From contig CM072876.1 of NCBI GenBank assembly GCA_036937835.1, forward strand, positions 17,451,001 through 17,515,000: DNA of 64,000 nucleotides, read 5' to 3'. This DNA is from Pampus argenteus. Taxonomy: Eukaryota > Chordata > Actinopteri > Scombriformes > Stromateidae. The translations under genes and the position numbers were made by a program. Below, in pieces: positions 39,001-51,000 of this stretch; the first letter of the stretch is position 1; every line of letters starts with the position of its first letter. The notes beneath the pieces were generated by a model. That model had not been told where the DNA came from and ran no database searches. It worked only from the letters and a program-made list of their open reading frames with translations.

Positions 39001-42000
39001 CCCTTTATCTCTATTGTCATTGATATTATCTCTATTGTCATTCCTGTTATCTCTATTGTCATTCCCTTTATCTCTATTGTCATTCCTGTTATCTCTATTG
39101 TCATTCCCGTTATCTCTATTGTCATTCCTGTTATCTCTATTGTCATTGATATTATCTCTATTGTCATTGATATTATCTCTATTGTCATTCCTGTTATCTC
39201 TATTGTCATTGATATTATCTCTATTGTCATTGATATTATCTCTATTGTCATTCCCGTTATCTCTATTGTCATTGATATTATCTCTATTGTCATTCCCGTT
39301 ATCTCTATTGTCATTCCTGTTATCTCTATTGTCATTCCCTTTATCTCTATTGTCATTCCTGTTATCTCTATTGTCATTTCTGTTATCTCTATTGCCATTG
39401 ATATTATCTCTATTGTCATTCCTGTTATCTCTATTGTCATTCCCGTTATCTCTATTGTCATTCCCGTTATCTCTATTGTCATTTCTGTTATCTCTATTGT
39501 CATTCCTGTTATCTCTATTGTCATTTCTGTTATCTCTATTGTCATTCCTGTTATCTCTATTGTCATTCCCTTTATCTCTATTGTCATTCCTGTTATCTCT
39601 ATTGTCATTCCTGTTATCTCTATTGTCATTCCTGTTATCTCTATTGTCATTAATATTATCTCTATTGTCATTCCTGTTATCTCTATTGTCATTGATATTA
39701 TCTCTATTGTCATTCCTGTTATCTCTATTGTCATTGATATTATCTCTATTGTGATTGATATTATCTCTATTGTCATTCCCGTTATCTCTATTGTCATTCC
39801 TGTTATCTCTATTGTCATTCCCTTTATCTCTATTGTCATTCCTGTTATCTCTATTGTCATTCCTGTTATCTCTATTGTCATTAATATTATCTCTATTGTC
39901 ATTCCTGTTATCTCTATTGTCATTCCTGTTATCTCTATTGTCATTGATATTATCTCTATTGTCATTCCCTTTATCTCTATTGTCATTCCCGTTATCTCTA
40001 TTGTCATTCCCGTTATCTCTATTGTCATTGATATTATCTCTATTGTCATTGATATTATCTCTATTGTCATTCCCTTTATCTCTATTGTCATTCTTATAAT
40101 ATAGTCCTATAATAAGCAAACTGATGAATTTCAACATGATATTTTAGCGCGGAAGTATACATATTTGCACTGCAGGGGGCAATTCGGTTTTCGTACCTCT
40201 ACTCCTGTGAATTACCCGAACTACCACACCAAAGTGATAGTCTATCATGGATGGAGTCACAAAGCCGCAAGGCTTGCTTCAGGGAAAATTCATTTTAATG
40301 AAGCTTCGCGATGGTGGCATCGACAAGACTAAAGTTGTGTGCACCTTATGCAATGCAGAATTGGTTTACTGTAGGAGTTCTTCCAGTCTCAAATACCAAA
40401 GCATCCCTTAGTCAGTGATGCATTTTGCAAACTGATGCATTTTGGCTCCTGTTCTAATGCATCCCCTGGCTTAAGAAACCCGTTCTCAAAGACTTACTTT
40501 TGGTCACTATGCTGTCTTCACTGCAACGCAAGGCTGCAGCTATCCAACTAGCTAAACTCTTCAACTCAAAATGATCACTGGAGTCGTTGCCTCCGTGGCG
40601 TTTACAGTGTGGTTTGGAAGAACATAAAAACTGCTTCGTAACACACTTCAATATGCATTTACTACGGCGATCGCTAACCGGAAGTGCTCTGCACTGCAAG
40701 CATGAGCACAACAACACTCTTCAAACTAAAAGCCTAAAAAAGGAAGCATAAATTATTTTGCCTTAGGGGCAAAACAGTCAGTACTTAGGTATTTCACATT
40801 CTGAACGAGCCATTTTAATCTAGATTAATCTTGATTAATTTCAAGATTTCAGTGAGATTAATCTAGATTTAAAAAATGTATCTATGCCCACCACTAATTA
40901 TAATCAATATAATAATTGAATAATAATTGAATAATAATAATAATAATTGAAAATCATATTCAACAGTTTTACTTTAATTGCAGCAGATTTTCCATTTTTA
41001 TGTTTTTTTCCCCCCCTAAACTTTATTGTTTAGTTGAATCCTGTGTTCTGCAAATAACATCAGTGAAGTGCATGGAACATGGCCATCAGTTATACCACTA
41101 TATGCTTACTTTTTATTGAAATACATTTTTAACATCAAATAGCACAATATGTGGAATGAAAGCTGGTCTCCTGTATATGAAATGTGCACTAAGGTGTCAG
41201 CAATGACTGACAATTTTCATATTTATTTCTGAGACATCGCAGACTTGCACAGGGCCCCCTGTGTGTGTGTCCTGCCACATCACAAGCTGTCCAACTTCTT
41301 TGGCAGGTTACTTTTCAGTTATAAACTTGGAAACTCAGAAAACATTGGCCTTTCCCTGCTGTGCGGGGGCCCTTCTCTGACTGACAGCTCTCACAATCAC
41401 CAGGGGCACAGAAACAGGAGATGAGAAACCAAAAAGAAGTGCTGTCTCAGCCTCACATTGGGTGAAAAAAAAGGTTTTCCATCAGGGAGATAAGCAAGTA
41501 TTTATAGCAAAGTGCTTCTTCCTGTCTATCTCATCACCATGTGCTAATGAAACAGCGGGTTGATCAAGACCCCTATCTCATCTGCTAATAGAAGCGTGAT
41601 GTAGTTGGATCCTCTCCTTCACTGGCATTGTAGCATTTTCTCTGAGGAAAATGCGGTGTGAAAAGAAGAGCAACGTGCCCACTCATGCTCCCCACAGAGA
41701 CTGGGTATTTTGGCGATAATGAATTTGTCATCTTGCAAAACCAGGACTGGCTTGGACGCACTCCTTTGTGATAAAGCAGTTATCAGTAGGAGGCATGTCC
41801 ACTGAGGCTCAGGTGCTGATTACATTACATGCTTGTATAGAATTTGCTGCTTTAATGCCATCTAATCAGCATCATAGATGTCGCGCCAACACTGATAAAA
41901 TACTCAAATTCTGTGTTTGCTAATCCAGCATGCAAAGATCATATCATTTGTACGATACACAGTGTTCCGCACCGTTCTCCACACTCACCTCATTATCACT

Positions 42001-45000
42001 CCCCATCCATAGCAGTGCATACACAACACATGCTCTGATGAGGGTTAACATTGGAAGGGTTTTCATCAAACAAATCTTACTTTTTGGCAAGGGCCCTCCT
42101 TTCCTCTGGGGTATAATCAAGAGATCCTATGGCTCCTTCTCCTTTTGTTGGCATGAATCCAATTATAGCTATTAGGGCAGTTCGAACTGAAAGAGAAACA
42201 GACAAGAGGAGAAATAAACAAAGAGAAGATGAGAAAAATTAAAAACAGCACATTCAACATTGCTGGGCAAAATAGAGAAGGTTAAATTACACGACAGGCT
42301 GCACATGTTACATAAGTGGGAGGGATGCTTTGTTTTCTAAGTATAAGCCTGGATTTACCCCAGCCTCTGTGAGGACATCCAGCATGCAGCTGTACTCACA
42401 ACTGGCACCAGACACATTTTAACAATATGGTCGGGGTCAGGGGTTTCTGTGTCTATGTTATGACTGGCTGTGTTTGGTCTGCACTTCAGACTATATATAT
42501 ATATATATATATTGAATAAAGCACTTTATGAAAGCACATTATATCTGACGGTCTTCGAAAGATAAGCCTACTTTTGTGCTTATCTGCATTGGATATTATT
42601 GCAAGTGCCAAACAATAAGCCTCCTGCAAGACTTGTACGAAAAGATTCATTCTAAACAGCACATACGAGTGATTCAAAGTAACTTAACAGCATTCACCAA
42701 TTTCCCCATACAATTTTCTCTGAGGTACGAATGCAATTCAAGAGGTCATGTACAGACAATCTGGCTTTCTCCACAGGGATGAAGCAGTAATTTGATCTGA
42801 AATCATAATGTCCTCATCAGAATGAATTTAGAGTTTAAATATGATACCAAAATGAACATACCTCCTTTGACATCAAGTCATTTTTAATTGGTAGAATTCA
42901 TCTCTAATATACATTTCTTAAAGTGATATTTGATATGGCTGATATTTACATGTCTGTTTTGGCTTTATTCAGACAATGAAAACACAAGACAAAGTGTCAC
43001 AATTCTCATGCTATATTTGTCAGCGGGTGTGTGAGGCAGAGAGGTGTCACTGCTGAAGAACAGTATTCAGCTGAAAAGCACACAGAAGAACTAGGTGTTA
43101 CGTTGAATGTTTAAGGTTTTTGCTGGATATTCAAAACTTTATCCATGTAGTTTATAATATAGAGACGGGGACTACAGATCTAATTGCTCTTGTGGTTAAA
43201 TGATAATTCACTATTAGACATTTAATGATGATCTTAATAAGTTATGGAATAATTAGAGAATAATTAGAAAGTCACATTGTTGTTGACTTAAATAGAAGAC
43301 GGGAGCAACAATAAAATATATCCCCTTCATTACCACTGTCCAGGTTTCTTGTTACACTAACTAACCACTGGCTAACAGGTAACTGATTGTACTTACCGTA
43401 TTTTCACGACTATAAGGCGCATATAAACGTCTTAGATTTTTTTCAAAATGTGCGGCGCGCCCTATAGTGCAGTGCGCCCTATGTGTGTGTTGTGGTTTTT
43501 GTTGTTGTTGTAAGGCGGACGTAAAAGAGACCACCATGAGGAGGACGTGGTAGAGAGGGGGATGTGTGGGCGTGGATTGTGTATAAAAGAACAGGTATGT
43601 GCTTTATGCAGAACATTGTTGTTTTAACAACCCTGAAAATGGCAAATAGACACGCTTATGAAGCTCAGTTTAAACTGAAGGCTATCAGCTACGCCGAGGA
43701 ATATGGGAATCGAGCCGCCGCGAGAGAATATAAAATTAAAGAGTCGATGGTTCGCAAGTGGAGGAAGCTGGAGAACGAGCTCCGACAGGTGAAGAAGACT
43801 CAGCTGAGTTTCCGCGGACATCAGGCGAGGTGGCCGGAGTTAGAGGAAAGACTCGAGCAATGGATCGTTGAGCAAAGAGCGAGCAGGAGGAGCGTTTCGA
43901 CTGTCACCATCCGACTCAGAGCAGTAACGCTAGCGGAGGAAATGAAAAGTGAACATTTCCAAGGAGGTCCGTCTTGGTGCTGGCGTTTTATGAAACGGTG
44001 CAATTTTTCCATCCGAACCAGGACTACAGTAGCGCAGCGACGTCGGGCGGATTGTTATGAAAAGCTGGCGAAAAGGGCTGGATGGACGAGGATATGATGA
44101 AGGAGTGGCTGAGGCAGGTGTATGTAAGGAGACCGGGAGGTTTTTTCCACACATCACCGTCGCTTCTGATTTGTGACTCTATGCGAGCGCATCTCACAGC
44201 CGATGTGAAACAGAAAGTGAAGCAGATGAACGCTACGCTTGCTGTTATTCCGGGAGGTGAACCGGCCGTTCAAAGTGAGGCTGCGAGCGGCGTGGGACAC
44301 GTACTTATTCATTACAATATTGTATTTTATGGCTATTTATAAAGCATGTTTTACAATATACTGACAACTTTTATGGCAATAGCATCTTCACCACCAATCT
44401 GTAACAGCAGCTGAAAACTAGTAGTAGTATTAAATTGGCAACATGTTCCCCTTTTCAAACAAAGTGACAGAGGATATCAGAGCTCTACACACCTTGTCAA
44501 ATTATGCAGCCTGAGAAGAAGTAGTAACTAGACATATCAAAGCAAAAGCAGAAAGTTACCCATGTCCACCAGTGAAGTTGTGTTAAGTGTGCACTCTTCA
44601 ATTACTATAAGAAGAAGCAGTAGCACATTCTACTTTGATAACAACAGTAAGTATGTTAAGATAAGGCCCTGCTGACTTTATTACTTTTGAGTATATTAGG
44701 TTCAGAAAAGGATAAATTAATGTGTGCATGCTTCTCCTCCAATTCAGGACTCTGATATATGAATATATAACAATATATGGCCAAACGTACTTTAAAAACT
44801 GCTCTTATTATCAGACAGTAGTAACTATAGACAGAGCTGAAAAATAAATCTGGAGGAAAAAAATAAAAATACATTAAAAATATTTATAAGTATATATTCA
44901 TAAATAAATTGAAGTAACTAGAAATATATAAAATATGAAGATAAATATCTCTTCCAAAGTGACATCAGAGGGAATGTTTGAATTACTTAGCCATGCTTGA

Positions 45001-48000
45001 TTAAATATATAAGCGTAGCATATGAAGTAAAGCAGGAGTCAACAGTAGTGAGTGTAACCCTGGAACCACTAGGGCGGGCCTGCCTGTGATGTTTGGAAGT
45101 GCAATTATTGAGCGAGGCCTCCTGCAGTCACTCCAAACAAGATGAGAGACAACTTGTACACAACACTTTAAGAGCCCAGCGGGGGAAGTGAAATCTCTAA
45201 AGCATGGCTAGCCATGTGACTGGGTAAAAAGAAGTTTAAAGCAACCTTTGTTTTTGATTTAATTCCGTTATTGGTCATGAGATGCTTTGAGAAAGATGCA
45301 CCCACTGAGTTCCCTCTGAGTAAAGTCCCATGCTGACAAGTAACATTAAAGCACCATTTAACAAAAGAACAGATTTCCAGGAGAGAACTGAAATGAGTTC
45401 ATCGTGGGAATAAATGTTTAGTTTTGACTGGAGGTGCAGAAACATGACCTTTTGCCTTTGTGCGGAATCACCATCAGGTAATCAATACATACTGATCAAT
45501 ATGCAGTGACCCACAGCATTTAAACTTTTCATTGGTGCATGTTGTACAGAAGTGGTGAACAGTCATGTGAGATGGAAGTTTGGAGGTTTATATTCAAACA
45601 AAAGACTCTGTGGTTAAAGTCTGTGTAAAGCATGCCTAAGCTTTAGCTACATGTGGAGAACTGGAGCGTTGTCTTTGAGAACACTTACTGCTCCATGAGG
45701 GCTGCCACGTCTCTGGATGGTGGCCAGATATGCTCAGACAAATCTTCTTCCCAACTTCAAATCTTCCATTCGGCTAGAGAGAACACAACAAAAAGTGAGT
45801 ATGTAGGTGGAGATACACAACTAAAACATACATGCTAACTTTTTGAGTGATATAGAATTTTAAAAATAATGCAAAAGTAAGTAAGAGCTTTAAAAACAAT
45901 GGATGTACTGAAATAGAAACAATAAAACGTCAATGCACACAATTAAAACGTGCCTGTCACAACTATTCAGAACACTCTTTTAGGCTTTTATAAGGCTGTC
46001 ATTAGTGCAGTGTCATACAGTTGCCTGAATATAGTAAGGCAATCTCATATTCTCACTAAACCAGTGCAATATCCGTTGACAGTGCGATGACAGCCCTGGC
46101 TTTGTTCTGACAACTGTCACTGTGTGTGATGCAACCAGAAATGGCTGAGGGTTAAATAATACGCTACTCTTTGATCATCTGATTTGGCACCTTCCTGCTC
46201 CGCTTCAGCGGTTGAATAATCGGATGTGATAGGGACGTGACCTCTTACTGTGAGGAGGATGATGCTGGGGGGCTTCATGGGGTACTCCGGGGGAAGCACA
46301 ATCCTGCCATGGTAAACCCCTCCATCGAAATCTGAATCTGGGGGCCCGCGTACAGAGAAGTGCCATTCAAAGAGGTTATCCTGCAGGAAGGAAAACATGT
46401 CGCATTGAGCACAAACTACCAATATGTTCATTAGGAGAGTAATAATTTACTCTTTATGTTTGTTTTCTTCATTTGACTAACCTGGTAGTTTGTTAACAAC
46501 CTGTTTAGTTATATGGCTGTTTTTGCTTTGTCTAATTAAATTTTTAGCAATGTTGCTGTGTTATAATAGAAATGATGGCTAAAACTATTTAATAAGACCC
46601 AGGTTGTATGGAACAGGGATCGTCCTTCAGACACAGAATGTCCTGTAACTCAAAATCAAAAATAAATGAAGTAATAAAGTTGTTCAAGTGGTGCCCCTCA
46701 ACTCCCAGAAGAAAGATAGAAATAATGACAGTACAGCACTGTTGTGTCCTGTGATGAACTTACTTCCAGCGGCTGGGCGTGGTAGTGCTCTGTGGGATCC
46801 CTCAGTTCAGCAGCCTCCTTCATCAGCCTCTTTACCGCTGGTTATTCAAAGGAAACATAGACACACATACACGTTTAGTGTCTGCAGTGTGAGATAGTTG
46901 ACCGCATCATCATGATCATTAACAGCTTGCATCCTTACTGTTTTTGTGTATGAAAAACACCCAAATGACTGGATATCAGGAAGTCTAGAGGCCAAAATTC
47001 CTGTTTTACAGATGTAGAGGGCTGCAAATGGGTTGCTTCCCTGGGTGACACGACAGTAACACAGCAGGACAGACGAGTAGAGCATGTAGAGAGGACAAGG
47101 CTCTATGTACTGACAGTGAACAAGCACAACACTGTCACACTCATCCATTCACCAGAGTAAAACTGCTATAACAACAATACTCAATAGAAGTTACTACTGA
47201 TCTTGGTTACATTTCTTTTATAAATAATTCTAATCCATATGGATATGTTTTGTTTTTGGTACCTTTATGTACAAAAATGTAAAAGTTAAAAGCCATTAAA
47301 AGACAAAATCCAGGGTTTGTTTTGTGTAAAAATGTATTCAGCTTCAGCTGTCTAAATTAGCCAAATTAAGTGGATATCTTCAAAGGTTTTAGGATAGAAT
47401 CCCCCGTTGTTGAGCTGCAGTGGAAGGATCATAACAAAAAGAGAAAAATAAAGGGGGGAAAAGGTTGCACTATTAATATTTAAAAAAAGGTTTTATCCTC
47501 ACATTGCAACAAGGACAAAGAGGTTAAAAACACTTACATACACTGAAATAATCAGTCCAGCACAGTCTAGCTATGTTTTGAATTTTCATTATGCCAGATG
47601 TTAAATAAATGAATACACTTCTAAAATGATTTACGTACATAGAGCATGTGAGCAAATAGGAATTAAACATCCTGTCATTCAACGATTATGCAAATATTGC
47701 TCAAGCATTGTCTTTTTTTGTGAATGTGCTGTCATGTCCAAGTAAAGCAGCAAAAAACATTAATGTTTGATTAAAGTCCCATGTCTGAACGAGGAGACAT
47801 GAAGCCATCAATGTTATGTGTTGCATGTCTGCGAAGAGCTTTAGCTGCTTATTAAAGATGGACAGATGATTAGCAGATGACAGCAGGAGTCATGATGCTG
47901 CTGCTGCATGCTACAAACACAGCTGAACTCGTAACTCAGGCTCAAGGCAGAAAGAAAGTAAACAAGATTTATTTTTTTATTAAAGTTGTGTTTACAGGGT

Positions 48001-51000
48001 CAATCACTACCCATGGCAGCCTTTTTTTTTTTTTTTAGCTTGTGTACAGATGCAACATGCTCCCAGAATGAGGCGTTGGACAAACATCTGCTAGCATTAA
48101 CCCTTGTGTCATGACCCGGCTCACAACACACTGCTGCATTAATCTGAATGCAAACAACCTCATCACTCTAGGAAGGATGGTTACACAAGTCCAGCTGATG
48201 ATGATGACGTCAATGCGGGGTGTTTAGTCACTGCTCTGGCAGCAAAGGACGTGAGGAGACTCCTTGATGTAATGCTGAAGTCCTCATAGTGGGTACACAT
48301 TAGAGTCCATCTCGGGCCATGCCTGAGGTTAATATCCCCTCATTCTTTAACACAAAGTCATGAGTCACAACAACAGGTGCTAATGTCAAAGTCTCACCTC
48401 ATGTTAACATAATGCTCATTGCAAGTTCAAAGCAGCTTCTGAGCTATCAAACAGCAAGGTCAATTTAATTGCTTTTGCTCTGTTATGTGCTGCTACTAGA
48501 GCTGCAGCTATCAGCTACCAGCCCACTGCAAGAGGAGAAGGACAGGGCTGAAAATTGGAAAGTAATTGTGAAAAGGAAAGCGGAACTAAGAGGTATTCAT
48601 GGAGGCAAAATTGGTTTGGAATCCAATCGAGTGTGGACTGCTAGGGTGTTGAGCTGGAAATGGAGACTGTGAAACGAACACGGGAGAAGAAGACGAGGGG
48701 CACAAGTGGGGGTGGGTGGGAGGGTAAATAACAGGGATGAAGGCGAGGCGAGATGAGAGGATGTGCGGGCTGCGGGGGAGGGGGGGAGCAGTGAAGCAGA
48801 GAGATGGCCTGACACCACGCGGCTTTCAGGGCACGTGTTCCGTCTGATTTTGCCCGAGGACACACACTCTTCAGTGAAGATGTGAACCAACCACAATAAT
48901 CCCACATTGTACACACAAGGGGAATTGGGGTAGAGTCTGTGTTTGTGTGTATTTTCAAGGCCTCCCCGCCTCCTGCTGTTTACACAAGTGTGCAGGAGGG
49001 TCATGGAGTGCTTGCAGTCTTACTCAAGCTAAAAAATTATTACAACAAGGGGACTGTGTAAGAAGAAATTTCACCTTCATGCATCAGGATATGACAACTA
49101 ATCAACATACACAAGCAGTTTTATAACAAGTGAATGAGTCAGGATTACTTTCTGTCTTTCTGTCAAAATTCAATCCACGTTTGCCGACTGACACACAGTA
49201 GTTGCTTACTGAAAATTGCAGTTGGTTTAAAGACACATTTTAGTCTTTTTTGTTTTGTATAAGTCAAGATTTTGTCTGGCACTTTTAGACAGTGTTTTAG
49301 TCCTAACTGTCATGATACTGTAACAGATTTTGCTGAAAGACATTTCCCCCGACTCTAATAATTCAATTGAGAAGTAAGCATACCTGTGTTTAGTCATCTA
49401 GGCTGAGAATGTGTTACCATACGTCTTTCATATATCATATAAAAATTCAAGTTTGTCAGAAAAAGAGTAATACAATCATATTTCCTTCACAGGTCGGATT
49501 TATTTTCTGCATATCATCATTTCATGTTTTTTATTTGGGCATCAAAACATGCAAGCAACCATTTAACTGTGTGCAAAATCTGTTTAGATTCACATTTTAC
49601 AATAACACTACAGTCAGAATGATGAAACAACCTGCTTGTAACGTTGAGGGCTCAAGGCTTCTAGTGTCATCTCTGCTCTCATTATGTATGCATACTTCCA
49701 CCTTTATCAATGACAAGCTGTTGAGTCTTCTGAAAATATGTATCACAAGTTAGAAATATGACAAAGCTGTTTGCACATGTGGCATAAATAACAGACAGAA
49801 AGCTTAACTGTGCAGTGATCTGTGAACAGCTGAATGTGCGGCTACACTGCTCCACACTGGGCTCCATCAGTCATGAGTAGCAACATAACATTTCAAATTC
49901 ACAAATGCTGAGCCAGCTGCAGGCAGAGCAGCATACTTGTTGAAACCATAGTCCCACAAACAGATGGTGTGTCCAGAAAAAACATGTCGGTTTTGACTGA
50001 ATACAGAAAATATCAACTGCAATAAGTGGAGGATGACCACGGGTACTTTCAGAATAGTTCTGGCGCACGGTAGCCTTTTATCCAATCCAAACTGAGCATT
50101 GACATTGTATTAACCCTAAGATGTGTTAGGGTTAATACTCCTGTCAGTGCCCCTGACCAAGGCGATGGCAAATAAGTATATTTCTACTGTGATCATTGTT
50201 GTTATCTTGTGTAAGTGCATTGAGAGCCACTAAATCGGAGTGAAATTCCATGTGTAAACATACTTGGCCAATAAAGCTGATTGTGATGGTACAGTCACTC
50301 CAGTTTTTAGTGTAATTAATTAACAGGTGTCGCCTACTAACTTTGCAGCAGGAGTGGGGGGGTGGGGGTGGGAGTATTGTCTCATAAGACAATACGTAAG
50401 AATCTCGATCTTATTCACAAATATCAAAATTTGTCTAAATGTTAATAAAGTTAATAATGTGATGTTGACAGCAGGCTCATCTATACCTTCATACCTTTGT
50501 GACACTTCATAAGATTCCTTATGAGCCTTTTGAACAATCCCTCCTAGTTTACTGCTTGTTCTAATCTGTATCTTGGCATCTTGGAGAGAGAGTTAACCTT
50601 CTGCTCCGCCTGTTAAAGATATCCAGTGAATGACTGCACAGACTGAATAAGCTCCGCTTCACAACGGCAGATAAAGTTTAATTAATGTTGACAACTGATG
50701 AAAATGCATGTGCACAATGCATGAGATGCGATGAATATTCTCTGATAGTAGAGAAATTAGATAGCATATCACCAACTATGCTGTGTAAAGGTGGCACAAA
50801 CACTCTAGTATCATTCTTATACTGTAAAACCAAAAGTACAAGCAGTCAGTTGCTGGTAGTGCAAGAATCAGACCCAAAGTGTCCTCAGTAATCAGAATTG
50901 TTATACAAGAGAGAAGAAGAGACTGGTGCTCTGAAATAAATAATAGCCAAAAAGAGAGAAAGAGCAAAGGAGAACATTTTGACAGCAATTAGAATGAAAG

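Larger units (their letters stand above)
30762..40099. repeat. 9.3-kb minisatellite, 21-bp unit, about 420 copies
   Basis: The unit is a 15-base constant core ATCTCTATTGTCATT plus a six-base slot. The common slot versions are CCTGTT, CCCGTT, CCCTTT, CCTTTT, GATATT, AATATT, TCTGTT, CCCATT, CCTGCT and CTCTTT. The copy number is estimated from length after removing two 217-bp inserts. Units on the plus strand are about three-quarters pyrimidine. Five frames are open for long distances (longest 36,538-40,104 plus and 36,709-40,137 minus) only because 21 is divisible by three and the unit lacks stops in them. I do not regard these as genes. Confidence 0.97.
29514..40896. mobile_element. 11.4-kb non-autonomous hAT element with internal minisatellite
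   Basis: The ends are TAGTGGTGGGC (29,514-29,524) and its exact reverse complement (40,886-40,896). They are flanked by a perfect 8-bp duplication ATTATAAT, as hAT transposases make. Inside, from left to right: a transposon arm (about 29,625-30,530), a spacer with a 2 x 51-bp repeat, a minisatellite (30,762-40,099), and a second direct copy of the arm (40,103-40,850) reaching the right end. Both arms hold a broken BED-finger N terminus of a hAT transposase, and no catalytic domain exists anywhere. So the unit must have been moved by a transposase in trans, or else have grown after insertion. It sits in ube2j1 intron 5. I know hAT families from general knowledge; the specific family is not named. 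Confidence 0.88.

Noticed and set aside
30762..40099. CRISPR-like array (constant repeat, variable spacer)
   Set aside because: The variable part is only six bases drawn from about a dozen versions, the setting is a vertebrate intron, and the period is 21 bp. It is a minisatellite.
36538..40104. 1,188-codon membrane-protein-like gene
   Set aside because: It is one of five simultaneously open frames of the 21-bp repeat, with no start context, no non-repeat domain and equally long frames on the other strand.
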